Shown in pieces: positions 34,888-45,414 of a DNA stretch of 64,000 nucleotides. The stretch comes from Spinacia oleracea. Lineage: Eukaryota; Streptophyta; Magnoliopsida; Caryophyllales; Amaranthaceae. Position numbers and translations under genes: made by a program. The number at the start of each line of letters is the position of its first letter. Position 1 is the stretch's first letter. Under the pieces are notes generated by a model, which saw only the letters and a program-made list of their open reading frames with translations, did no database searches and was not told the origin of the DNA. The stretch covers positions 4,712,001-4,776,000 of the forward strand of contig NC_079490.1 in the NCBI RefSeq assembly GCF_020520425.1. Direction: 5' to 3'.

Positions 34888-35239
34888 GGCCTTATTTGGT
34901 TGGGAAGAATTGGAAGGAAAAGAAAAGAAAGGAAAGTTAAAATAAGATTTCCTGTATTTGGTACAAATAATTATATGGGAAGTGAAAGGAAAGGAAGAGA
35001 ATTGGAAGGAAAGCTCCTTTATAAAATTTTCACTTTCCTTTCCTCCCAAAATTGAAGGAATTCGGAAGGAAAGAGAAAATTAAAAGCTGTCATTTATATT
35101 TCTTTTTCCTTCTCTTCCTTTCTTTCCTTTAAACCAAACACAGGAAAATTAAATCACTTTCCTTTCCCTTCTTTTCCTTTCTTTTCCCTTCCTTTCTTTT
35201 CTCTTCATTTCCTTTACTAATAATGAACCAAATAGGGCC
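34888..35239. mobile_element. PIF/Harbinger-type (Tourist-like) MITE
   Basis: Terminal inverted repeats GGCC(T/C)TATTTGGTT lie at both ends, flanked by the 3-bp duplication TTA (34885-34887 and 35240-35242). The inner part is a long A/G-rich arm facing a T/C-rich arm, so the transcript would fold back. TTA is the usual Harbinger target. Confidence 0.75.
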
Positions 35240-35379
35240 TTAAAGTCTAGTAAGGCAAACTCAACGGTCAACATACATAGGCAACACGTCGTTGTAATTT
35301 AGATTCGGGTCGGGGCTCGAATGTTCGTGTTTTCTGCCTTCATGGAAATCAATAACTTATTGTTATACGTCTTTAGTTT

Positions 35380-35652
35380 CACTAAAAAAAAAATTATCAT
35401 TAACGACAGAAAATTCCGTCATTAAAGGCCAATAATTGTTGATTAATGACGGGATTTCCTGTTTCGAACCCGTCATAAAAGGGGGACATCGTTAATGGAA
35501 AATCCCGTCGTTAACCCGTCGTAAAAGACATTTGCGTCGGTTGTTCCCGTCTTTGTTTGGTTGTTAATTAGCCCCGTCGCAAAAGACTTTTACGACATGA
35601 TTTTTAACCCGTCGTAATTACGTTGTCGTTAAAGATACAAATTCTTGTAGTG
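35380..35652. mobile_element. CACTA-derived MITE, copy 1
   Basis: Starts CACTA and ends TTCTTGTAGTG, with inner repeats of 'gacgg(g)...cccgtc' type ('aaatcccgtcgttaacccgtcgtaaaag'). Same family as 36057-36324 and 43129-43403. The CACTA...TAGTG ends are diagnostic for CACTA (EnSpm-like) elements; no transposase is present. Confidence 0.75.
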
Positions 35653-36056
35653 GAATTTTTAGGCGCGTCTACACGCATAGTTGGACGTCATCGAATCCAT
35701 AGGTAGCATTAATAAAAGATGGATGAGGGTCATGTCGGGGTGTGCTTTGCGACAAGCCCCTGTGTTTTGGGCCTGAATAGGCCTGGCCGAAACCTAGCTC
35801 GCTTATGTCGTTCCAAAGTTTAACAAGTGCGGCCCGGGCACGGACCAATCTCACAGGCCCTCTTGTCGTACTTACGTGCGTGATTAATTTGATCACGTGC
35901 CTTGTCGTGCTTCTTTTTTTAATAAAAAAAAGCGTGGCTCGAGCACGGTCCACGACTTAATATACATATCGTGATTTTTTCATACTGCGCGTGCTGAATT
36001 ATGTGATGCCTCAGCCCGACCAGCCTAGTGTAGCATGTAGGTTTGACACTCTATAT
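35653..36056. other. intergenic stretch between two MITE copies
   Basis: Contains GGCC-rich phrases of the dispersed type also seen at 60680-60860. I find no gene I would support. Confidence 0.35.
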
Positions 36057-36324
36057 CACAACAAGAAATTGTACCAATAACGACGGAAATCCCGTCGCGA
36101 AAGGCCAATAATCGTTGATTAATTACGGGGTTTCCTGTCATGAACCCGTCGTAAAAGGGGGCCGTCGTTAATAGAAAATCTCGTCGTTAATCCGTCGTAA
36201 AAGACATTTGCGACGGTTGTTCCCGTCTTTGTTTCGTTGTTAGCCCCATCGCAAAAGCCTTTTACGACGGGATTTTTGACCCGTCGTAATTAGGTTGTCG
36301 TTAAAGATGTAAATTCTTGTAGTG
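36057..36324. mobile_element. CACTA-derived MITE, copy 2
   Basis: Begins CACAACAAGAAATTG and ends AAATTCTTGTAGTG; the same inner cccgtcgtaaaag units as copy 1. Confidence 0.75.
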
Positions 36325-36660
36325 TTATATCCACTTGAATATAACGAGATATTTTCATGTTGAGTTGTGTCGTGCCTTGTTCTTAATTAGCCAGTGTCAT
36401 CTATATCTAGTATATAGGGTTGGCGCTCTACACACTTGAATATTTTCCATATCACATTAAGCACATCATAGTCAATAGTCACATATTTTATAATTAGGGC
36501 ATACAAAACCTTTGGAATTGAAGTCATCGGCATCTTGTTTCTTGATTAATTTGAATAAGGTCTTGGCTTGTTTTCAATGAAATTGGTCAATTGGGTTTTT
36601 TTGTGGGCACGACAAACAAAAGAAAAAAAGGCACATTGTAACAAGGACAAGAGAAAAGGT

Positions 36661-37197
36661 ATCATTTTATCATTTTTATGGTGTGTCGGTAGATTTTGTA
36701 TTCTTTGAATGTGTAGAGCTATGAAATGCCTATAATTATTGATGAGTACTTGTTATTTTGGAGTAGAGGAGTTCAATTTTGTATTATGTGATACTATGTG
36801 CTATTTTTTTTAATTTTAATTTGTTTTTTTTCATTTATATATAGCATTTTGGGGAACTTTTTCACACCCATTTGCCAAGATTTTATAGGAAATTTGGTTG
36901 AAAGTGTAAGTACAAGTTAAAAAATTCAATGTATGAACATAAAATACATACGCTTGTAAAAATATAAAAGATCGATGAAGAGCTTAATTTCATTTTATCA
37001 CTTATGGTGTGTCGGTAGATTTTGTGTTCTTTGAATGTGTAGCTATGATTATTGATGAGTACTTGTCTTTTTGGAGTATAGGAGTTCAATTTTGTATTGT
37101 GTGATACTATTTTAATTTTAATTTTTATATAGCATTTTGGGGAACTTTTTCACACCCATTTGCCAAAATTTCATTGGAAATTTGGTTGAAAGTGTAC
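36661..37197. repeat. direct duplication, two diverged copies
   Basis: Copy 1 (about 36661-36932) and copy 2 (about 36990-37197, continuing at 37462-37486) share 'gtgtgtcggtagattttgt', 'ttgatgagtacttgt' and 'gcattttggggaacttttt'. Copy 2 is split by a Stowaway element. Confidence 0.85.
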
Positions 37198-37199
37198 TA

Positions 37200-37461
37200 C
37201 TCCCTTCGTCCTTTAATACTCGACCTGTTTTGATTAGGTACGCTTGCCAATGCACAATTTTGACCACCAATTTCTTAAACTACATATTATAAAAACTTTT
37301 AAAAATATTAATATTTTGAAAATATATGTTAAGATGAAGTCTACGATATATTATATACGAACATTTATTTTCATATACTAGAAAGAAAAAAAATGGTCAA
37401 TATAAATTACGTAAATAGTACAAAAAGTCAAAAAAGGTCGAGTATTAAGGGACGGAGGGAG
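37200..37461. mobile_element. Stowaway (Tc1/mariner) MITE
   Basis: CTCCCTTCGTCCTTTAATAC ... GGGACGGAGGGAG inverted ends, flanked by TA. It is inserted in copy 2 of the duplication at 36661. Confidence 0.85.
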
Positions 37462-37952
37462 TACAAGTTAAAAATACAATGTACTTGGTATGTTTTAAGA
37501 TTAATTAGAGTTAGACATGCTAATTCGTTCATGTTTAACAATAAAAAAATGAAAATGTGGAATTAATTGGGCCCATTGCACATTTGCACGTGGGGAGAAC
37601 TGGAGAAGTGTGAATAGGGACTAACGGGTCGTGCCTAGGCCCAACTCTCCATGTACTCTTGGCCCACTAAAAATTTGACAAACTAACCTAGAACATACCC
37701 AACTTCATACTTCACTAATAGGTATTTCTTGACAAAAACCGATAAGTTCGGGGAAAGAGACCAAATGAATATTATGACTATGAATTCCAATTAATTAGTG
37801 ATCTATACAACTCCTTAGCAAAAATCTGTTTAAGTATTATATTAAAAACCTAATTACAATTAAGATATCTGCCTTTTCATCTTAATCAAGTTTAGATATA
37901 TTCAAGTACGCTAAAGAGTATACTACGACATGAAAAGACATCCTAGATCATA

Positions 37953-38216
37953 CTCCCTCTGTACCTATAAGATTGTCCTATTTGACTTTTCACGATATCT
38001 AAGGCACGCCTTAAACCGTATATATCTATTTCTACAAGTGTAAAATTTATACTCAGTAAAAAAAACGTTGTTTCAAAAAAAATATTCATTGAAATGAATC
38101 TAACAAGAATCTGCATGACTATATTGTTTCTTATATAATAATGATAATTCATGGTCAACGTTTATAAAGTTTGACTCAAAAACTGTAATGGGGCAATCAT
38201 TTAGGGACAGAGGGAG
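37953..38216. mobile_element. Stowaway MITE
   Basis: CTCCCTCTGTACCTATAAG ... GGGACAGAGGGAG, flanked by TA at 37951-37952 and 38217-38218. Confidence 0.85.
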
Positions 38217-38947
38217 TACTGTAATTTTAATGTAGTAGATGCCTAATCAAGATTGATGCCCTAATCAAGATTGATGCCTTAACCAAGATTTGATTGGATA
38301 TGAAATTATAACATCATAAGTATGGATTGACATGTACTCCTATTTGAATCACATTCCTACAAGTTCCATGGCCAATAATGCTAAAGTAGGGTCCAAATGT
38401 CAAAGAAGAACAAAAAGGCAGAAAAAAAAGTAAAAATACAAAAACACATCATTAACCACCTCTCCCATTTTGACACGTGTCATACTTAATAGGTTTAATG
38501 CAAGAATATGGTGCCCCAAATCATGATAATGAATAAGTCCACACAGTTGTATTGTAGGACATGATTACCCCACATCTTTATTACAAATTCCACACATCTC
38601 CCTCATGTTTTTATTTTATTTTTTTCAAATTTTATTTTTTTTAAAATTAAATTTATTTTCCTACAAAATTCACTCACTCTCACAGTCTCACTTGTTATTC
38701 AACTGTACACACTCTCTAGTTACCTATTGAGATCATCACCATTAAAACCCCCCAACCTCCCCCAAAAATTAAAACCCTAATTTTGTCAAAAAAAATTTAA
38801 TAGATTCATGTGAATTCACTGGCCAACTTCCACCAATTCATAAACCTTTAAAAGGGGTTAAAAACTTCCCCATTATTTTCTTTCCTTAAATTATCTTTCT
38901 TCAACCTCTTCAAAACCCCTCATTTCCAGATCTAATCAGTTACAAAA

Positions 38948-39738
38948 ATGGCAAGTTTTACTCCTTGGATTGTTGTTTTCTCTCTAATATTGCTGTTCTT
39001 CAATTCCAACAAATTCAAGCTTACCCATGTAAGTTTTCTTGCAAACCCACTTGTAATTTGGCTCTAATTTTTCTGGGCATTTCTCAGAATTTGAAACCCA
39101 CTTGTAATTTGAGCTTAATTTTTCTGGGTATTTATCAGAATTTGAAACCCACTTGTAATTTGAGTTCAAATTTTCTGGGTATTTCTCAAAATTTGATCTT
39201 TTTTAGCCAAATGAATGGTATTCTTCATCCTTCTTGCAAAACCACTTGTAATTTATTTATTTTTGCAAATGGGCCACAAGGGATTCGAACCCATCGTACA
39301 CAGGCATTCAGTAAACCCACTTGTAATTTGAGTCTGTTTTTTTCTGGGTATTGCTCAGAATTTGAAACCCATGTGTAATTCAACCTTAATTTTTCTGGGT
39401 ATTGCTCAAAATTTGATCTTTTTATGTTTCTTTTCTTATAGGCAAATGAATTGTGTTCTTCATCATCTGGGAATATGACAAATGCAATTGAAGAACAGGG
39501 GATGAAATTATACCCATTGATTGATAAATCAAAAGTGGAGAAGATGTTGATGATGAATGAAACAAGAAGAAAACTTGGAAGTTTCCAGATTTGTGCACCT
39601 TGCACTTGTTGTGGTGCTAAAGGTTATTGCTTACCTTCACCTTGTTGCTATGCTATCAATTGCAACATTCCAAATAGACCCTTTGGATTCTGTTCTTTCA
39701 CCCCTAAAGTTTGTAATTGCTTTGGATGCCACATTTGA
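38948..39738 (+). CDS. small secreted 12-cysteine protein (plant-specific, probably DUF7866-like)
   Basis: Two exons: 38948-39028 (27 codons) and 39442-39738, joined between codons (GT at 39029, AG at 39440-39441). The 125-residue product starts MASFTPWIVVFSLILLFF, a signal peptide. After a variable mid-region it has a basic RRK step at about 69-71 and a C-terminal domain with 12 cysteines (78, 81, 83, 84, 90, 95, 96, 101, 111, 118, 120, 123): CAPCTCCG, LPSPCCYAINCNIPNRPFGF, SFTPKVCNCFGCHI. I recognise this as a conserved plant family of unknown function; the DUF7866 name is from memory and unsure. The RRK before the Cys domain could be a processing site. The domain is intact and both splice sites are canonical, so I take it as functional. 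Confidence 0.85.
39029..39441 (+). repeat. minisatellite filling the intron of the cysteine-rich gene
   Basis: The intron holds about six tandem units of 55-60 bp with the core 'acccacttgtaatttg' followed by 'tttttctgggtatttctcag' and 'aatttgaaa'. Unit 1 overlaps the start of the intron; one unit is interrupted near 39200-39310. Nearly the whole intron is this array. Confidence 0.9.
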
Positions 39739-39756
39739 AACCCCCCAAGGGGCCCG

Positions 39757-39868
39757 GCTTAAGCCGGAATTAGTCGAAGTCTAGTAGGCTCGCTTATTCC
39801 GGAATTAGTCGAAGTCTAATAAGCTCGCTTAAATCGGAATTAGTCAGAGTCTAGTAGGCTCTGGATTG
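39757..39868 (+). repeat. tandem repeat just downstream of the stop codon, about 44-46 bp units
   Basis: Three units share 'cggaattagtc(g/a)(a/g)agtcta(g/a)ta(g/a)gctc' and begin within 20 bp of the stop. They would lie in the 3' UTR. The first unit also contains the palindrome ggcttaagcc. Confidence 0.8.
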
Positions 39869-40599
39869 CGCCTAATTTTCCTAAAAAGGGAAACAAATTC
39901 CACTCCTTAATTTTGGAGGGTCTGAAAAATATGGATGAATCCTGTTGGGAAAGTGTGAATGGGAAGAATATCTGTTCTTGCTCTGTTTTTTTTTTTTTTT
40001 TTTTTACCAATTTATGTTTATTATGATCATTGTTAATTTTTTTTTTACTGGGACAGCTATTTCCAGGTAAGGTTTTGCTACTTCTTATGATTTTTGTCAG
40101 TTTTATCTGATCAATTTCTTGGGAATCGTGAAAAAAACAAAAAATTTGACCCCAAAAAAAAGTTTGGTTTGGTTTTTTTTAATTGGAAGTAGCAAAAGTT
40201 TGCATGGAAAAAGCAGTGACCCGAAGATTTAGCTCTAGATTAGATTTATGTTGCATAGTGGAGATTGTGATTAATGTAATTGAGGATTATACAAGCTTAT
40301 TATATTTGTTTATCTATTTATTTTAATGTTAAGAATCTTTGTTAGTGGACTAAAAAGAAGATTGATTGTAATTATGAAGTCTCATTTTAGTAGACCTTTC
40401 TTTTGTTTTCTCTCCAATATGTTGTTCAATTTGTATCTTCATTATTGGTGTTGATAGGTGATAATTCGAGCCAATGGGTTGGGTTTGGGTTTTGTCTCAT
40501 GCCGAGTTTGGTTCAAGTCAGGTTTGATTGTCCTTCAGTAACTTCAGGTCGCGTTTGAATTGGATTTCAATCTCTAATTGGTGCTACACTGTCACCTTA
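39869..40599. other. 3' flank and AT-rich intergenic stretch
   Basis: Probable end of the 3' UTR of the upstream gene, then non-coding DNA. A poly-T run is at 39987-40006. Confidence 0.4.
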
Positions 40600-41410
40600 G
40601 CTTATTGAAAAAGTAAGCTTATAGCTTGAACTTCAATCTTTAGCTAATGAAGAATGTACTTTAGAGGGAGGAAAATGTTAAACGTCGTTCTAACAAACAT
40701 GTTAAATGTAGAGATTAAACCTCGAACACTATGATTTTGTCATAAATCTCCATGATTTTGTCATAAACATGCTAAATGCTAAATTAGATACTAAACCCCG
40801 AACACTATGATTTTGTTATGAATCCACAACTTGATACGACTTTGGTTAGGAAGTGAGCTTATGGATGTGTTTGGTTGTTAGAGGATTAAGAAAAAATTTG
40901 AGAATTGAACCTAATTAGAAGTTTGACCAACTTAATCCTCTAATGTAGGTGTTTGGTAGTTAGCGGATTGGGATAGAGGATTGAGATGAATCCGCTAATT
41001 CCAAAAAAGTTGTACTCCACTTGAAGTTCAATTCTTTAGCTTATTAAAAAAAGTACTTCTGAGGGGGGAAAATGTTAAACGTCGTCCTCACAAGTAAAAA
41101 AAAACACGCTAAATGTAGAGACTAAATCTCGAACCCTATGATTTTGTCGTCCTCACAAGTAAAAAAACATGCTAAATGTAGAGACTAAATCTCGAACCTT
41201 ATGATTTTGTCATAAATCCACGACTTGATACAGAATTGGTTTGGAAGTGTGCTTCTAGCTTGAAGTTCAATTCTTTATCTTATGAAAAAAATGTACGCCG
41301 CACTTTATTAGTTGGAGGAAAAGGTTAAAACGTTGTCTTTATATAGAGACTAAACGCCGAACCATGTATGATTTTGTCGTAAATTCCGAACTTGATACTG
41401 CTTTGGATAA
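40600..41410. repeat. degenerate tandem repeat block, about three units, with an inserted TTTGGTTGTTAG-type segment
   Basis: Units near 40605-40855, 41035-41255 and 41256-41405 share 'gcttgaa(c/g)ttcaat', 'gaggaaaatgttaaacg', 'ctaaatgtagagactaaa' and 'ctatgattttgtcataaatcc'. Between unit 1 and 2 (about 40860-41020) lies 'ggatgtgtttggttgttagagg ... gtgtttggtagttagcgg', a hAT/Harbinger-like fragment. Confidence 0.7.
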
Positions 41411-41814
41411 AATATGTATGCATACATACAAAACCCTTAAAACAAATCAATAATCATAACAGTGTTTTGATAACAAAGTCTTATGAAAGTATGAAACCAA
41501 TTAACCTTCCTCCACAAGATAGAAGGGAGCAACGTCAAATTGAGGGGACAAGGATTGAGATATGGTATTAATGATGTTTGTTTTGTTTGTATTTTATCAA
41601 ATTGCTTAGAAACATTCAACAAAAGAAAATATAATAACATTGCTTGGAAATGTTGTCGACTGACATGTAATTGTAAAAGGTCATAAACAGAGGTCAAACA
41701 ATACGCAAAAGTTGTTCACATTAGATCTTTGTATGTGGAATATTGATGTCACTAAATCTGGTTGTAAATTCTACACGATTTTGTACTTATAAGGGTGAGT
41801 TTATTCGTTATACT

Positions 41815-41922
41815 TAAAGGGATAGCTCAGGTTGTTAGAGCTTCTCTTCCGATTTCAGGTGATTCTGGGATCGATTCTCATCTCCGTCGTTGTTGCTTAT
41901 TTGCGCAAAAAAAAAAAAAAAA
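41815..41922 (+). mobile_element. tRNA-derived SINE
   Basis: The RNA polymerase III A box TAGCTCAGGTTGTTAGAGC and the B box GGATCGATTC are spaced as in a tRNA, followed by a short unique part and an A-run (41897-41922). The head cannot form a full tRNA acceptor stem and ends in poly-A, so a SINE rather than a tRNA gene. I could not fix the target duplication. Confidence 0.7.
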
Positions 41923-43128
41923 CTCCAAACTTCATAAACGTCAGCTTTCCACAACATTTATTTACTTGTGATGATGTGAGATGATTTGATTTGGTTGCAA
42001 AAAAAGTGGTTGCTTTCCCATGAGATCTTTAGCAACAATAGAGCTCGAGTAGATTTTTTGATTTCCAAACCCACATTCTGATTTATTGCAGTCTTTCAAC
42101 ACATTATACGGAGTATATCCCATGCAAGAGTCTGAATAAAGATTAAAGACTCGTGTTAAAACTCCATTTCATATAGGGATAAACTTACCTAAGGGTGAGT
42201 TTACCCCAAGTCTTAAAGTGAGTCTCGAGTCTAAGTCTTAGGATAATGTGGTAAAATACTACAGCAAGTCAATCTTGAAGTGAGTTTGAAAATCCAAGAC
42301 TCACTCAAGACTCCAATTTTTCTCTAATCAAATCAAATTATACTATATCATCATACTTAATTCTATTTAATTATTTTTGGAGCTTAGTTGAGTCTAGGGA
42401 TAATGTGTAAAAATAGGGAGATTTTTGTGTGAGTCTGATAATGAAAAAGCTAGTGAAAAGATGATGTGACAGAGTCTGAAGATTGAGGGTGAGGAATAAA
42501 TCACCCTAAGGTCACTACCTTTCCCTCCAATTCTTGTAGTGACCAATAGAACTTGCACGCAAAAGGAATGAATGTGGTTCTTGACGAAGCTTTGTTTCTC
42601 CAGCCTTTCTAATCGTGGAGGGGCTCACGGAGTCCATGCTTGATTAGCAAGATTCCCGTGATGTGGTGTTGCAATAAAGGGTTTGACCGATTCAAGACAT
42701 TATTCTCACAAAGTCTCATTAAGACACTTTAGGGCGTGATTTTCAAACCGGTGCTTGGGCGTGTATCGTACTAGGTTGTGGCCTATGACTCTATGAGCCA
42801 CCTTAGAAAATCCAAATACGTAGTGTCTAATTGGTGGATTATGGTGGTATAGTTTTATGATAGTTACTCAAATAATTGTGGTTATATGTAGTACTATTGT
42901 GGGTGATGGTATTCATTCTTGATGTGTATGTGTGGGGGTGGTGGAGGGGCTCTAGTGATGTTTCTTTCAATCACATACATTGACTTAGTTTGGGGTTTGG
43001 GCATCGAATGAGTTATAAATTAATGAAAACTCGTATTTTAAAAAGAGTGTTAATTAATGAGACTTTTTTTTGTTACTAGTTTTTTATTCATGAAAACTAT
43101 ATTTTCCCATAAACATTTGGTGTTTTAA
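41923..43128. other. intergenic stretch without a recognisable gene
   Basis: I looked on both strands and saw only short frames. Repeated 'agtctcgagtctaagtc' phrases near 42200 suggest decayed repeat DNA. Confidence 0.35.
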
Positions 43129-43403
43129 CACTTAAAAAATTATACCATTAAAGACGGGAAATCCTATCGTTAAAGGCGAATAATCGTTGATCAATGACGA
43201 GATTTCCTGTCGGGAACTCGTCATAAAAGGGGGCCGTCGTTAATAGAAAATCCGTCGTTAACCCGTCGTAAAAGAAATTTGCGACGGTTGTTCCCGTTTT
43301 TGTTTGGCTGTTAGCCTGTTAACCCCGTCGCAAAAGTCTTTTACGACGGGATTTTTAACCCGTCGTAATTAGGTTGTCATTAAAAATACAAATTGATGTA
43401 GTG
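43129..43403. mobile_element. CACTA-derived MITE, copy 3
   Basis: Starts CACTTAAAAAATTATACC and ends GATGTAGTG; the same internal 'aacccgtcgtaaaag' and 'gacgggatttttaacccgtcg' blocks as copies 1 and 2. A Stowaway element abuts its end. Confidence 0.75.
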
Positions 43404-43405
43404 TA

Positions 43406-43733
43406 CTCCCTCCGTCCCGGAATACTTGACCTGTTTTCCTTATCGAGCCGTCCCTTAATACTTGACCTGTTTCTAAAAATGGAAATATTCTAACAATATT
43501 ATATTATTTCTCACTCCACCCCTATTAACCCACCTACCCCCTACTCCATACAAAAAATAATTAAAAATTCAACCCCTACTCTCCCCCAACCCCACCTCTT
43601 AACCCACCCCCCACTAACTACATTAAAATAATACCCCACTATCAACTACTACCTATTAAATTAAATAAGTTAATTCAAGTCCCTTAAACTCTGTGCCGGT
43701 CAAACCGGGTCGAGTATTCCGGGAGGGAGGGAG
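43406..43733. mobile_element. Stowaway MITE
   Basis: CTCCCTCCGTCCCGG ... CCGGGAGGGAGGGAG ends, flanked by TA at 43404-43405 and 43734-43735. The first arm is partly duplicated ('aatacttgacctgttt' twice). Confidence 0.85.
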
Positions 43734-44029
43734 TAATAACGAGAACAAACATTACTCCATATCATGTAGTGGGAGCATTGACTTGTGTATACATGTGTGA
43801 TGTAAACTCATATTTTAATAGGAGTAGTGGAGTACTAATTAATGGTGACTTTTTTTTTGTTACTAGTTTCTCATTCATGAAAACTATATTTTTCCATAAA
43901 CATTTGGTGTTTTAATAATGACAACAAACATTACACCATACTCCCTATCATGTAATGGGAGCATTGACTTTGTGTATACATGTGTGATGTTTAAGTCATT
44001 TTGAATTTTGTGCAAACTCTATAAGGTGC
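43734..44029. other. intergenic, duplicated phrase
   Basis: 'acattac(t/a)ccat' ... 'gggagcattgacttgtgtatacatgtgtgatgt' occurs twice (near 43750 and 43930). The phrase 'actagtttctcattcatgaaaactatattttcccataaac' is also near 43075. No gene seen. Confidence 0.4.
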
Positions 44030-44190
44030 GTTATTAATGGATGAAACCTGAACTTTTTTGAAATGGATTTATTGAACCTAATTCGAATTTATTGGACCTA
44101 ATGAGATCTGAGTGCAAGAAAGTAAACTTGATTAGAATTTATAGGACCTGATTAGAATTTATAGGACCTGATTAGAATTTGTTGACATAA
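44030..44190. repeat. short tandem repeat 'gattagaatttataggacct'
   Basis: Units of about 21 bp related to 'cctgattagaatttatagga', 4-6 degenerate copies. Confidence 0.7.
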
Positions 44191-45090
44191 TAGGATATGA
44201 TTGCAATTGTAAATTAGTTGCACTCTTATTGGACCCAACACTTATTATTTTCAAGGTGAATAGAACGAATCCTAAGAAGTAAGAACATATCCGATAGGTT
44301 CACCTTCATTCATACAATAATGTATTAGGTGTTATTTTGTTGCAATATAGCATAAGAAAAATTCAAATAATTAGTCACGGTTTTATATGTTTCTTTTTCT
44401 CACTTAAACAATAGAAAATTTGCTCATAAACCTACTGTCTCATAGACTTACATGAACGAGTGGTATCGAGTTATCGACTAGGGGTGGTAATTCAGGTCAA
44501 TACCTAAGTTCGGTTGCAAACTCTCATATCGATTTTTCAGGTCGATTTAGAATTGTTCCTAAAAATATGAGAAAAAAATATCAGAAGCTAGAGTGGGGAC
44601 TGAAAAAAGATAGTCGCCAAACTACACATTAGAATCGGTGAAGTGGGTGGTGGTTGAATGAATGAATTTGTTGAGAATTTAAGTATTCCCAATTATGCAA
44701 TCTCTTCATTGATGTATTCCTAACGTACACATAACACATCATTACATTATCCCTTTCTCTCTTTTTTTAATTTTATTTTATAAATTATTCATTGCCACAT
44801 AAAATATTTACCCTAAAAAAAAGACTTATAGTTATATGCTATAACAAAATTAAATCGAAATATTACAAGAGTTCAACAATACACTACATAATTAAGTACA
44901 TATGTTCATTAACTAACATGAACATAATACACAAACTCTTACTCCATTGATAAAAGCGGGTATTCAATTAAATATTGTAAGACGAATGTAAAGTTACATC
45001 AAAATGCTGAAAAGTTACCTCAAATGTTAAAAGTTACTTCAAAATGCCGAAAAGTAGCCCAATACGAAGTATAATATAATGCTACAATAA
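44191..45090. other. AT-rich intergenic stretch
   Basis: No gene seen. 'aaaagttac(c/t)tcaaaatg' repeats near 44990-45060 recall those at 34340. Confidence 0.35.
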
Positions 45091-45240
45091 CCCCGAAGTT
45101 TGCGTTAATGCACCAAATACTCATTAGGGGCACTTTGTATTATTGTTTTAAACCTCGGGGGTATTTGGTGCATTCTGGAAACATTAGGGGTATTTGGTGC
45201 ATTAACGCAAACTTCGGGGTCATTTCATGAAAAATCCGTT
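45091..45240. mobile_element. small inverted-repeat MITE related to the MULE ends
   Basis: The left arm 'accccgaagtttgcgttaat' and 'gcaccaaatac' is mirrored at 45201-45225; the outer right end reads tcatttcatgaaaaatccg. The phrases match the MULE ends at 1320-1364 and 58960. Confidence 0.6.
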
Positions 45241-45414
45241 TATTTTTTGGTGACAAAGTTTTTCTCTTTAATACTCCCTTCGAAATCACACATAGTGTAT
45301 AAAAGTAACCATACAACCTTAAGAATTTACTCTAAAAAGTTACTACATAATATAAAAAGTTAATAAAAAAACATGTTAAAGGCTACCAAAAAGTCAAAAG
45401 CTGATTAAAAATTA

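Noticed and set aside
35669..35953. 94-codon minus-strand frame between two MITEs
   Set aside because: Overlaps dispersed GC-rich repeat phrases also found near 60700; no recognisable domain.
39268..39300. tRNA-like 'gggattcgaaccc' in the intron of the cysteine-rich gene
   Set aside because: Only a T-loop-like fragment inside a repeat unit; no A box or stems around it.
39757..39868. CRISPR-like direct repeats
   Set aside because: Contiguous eukaryotic tandem repeat without unique spacers, in a plant 3' UTR.
41815..41922. Possible genuine tRNA gene
   Set aside because: Boxes A and B are present but stems do not close and an A-tail follows; a SINE explains it better.
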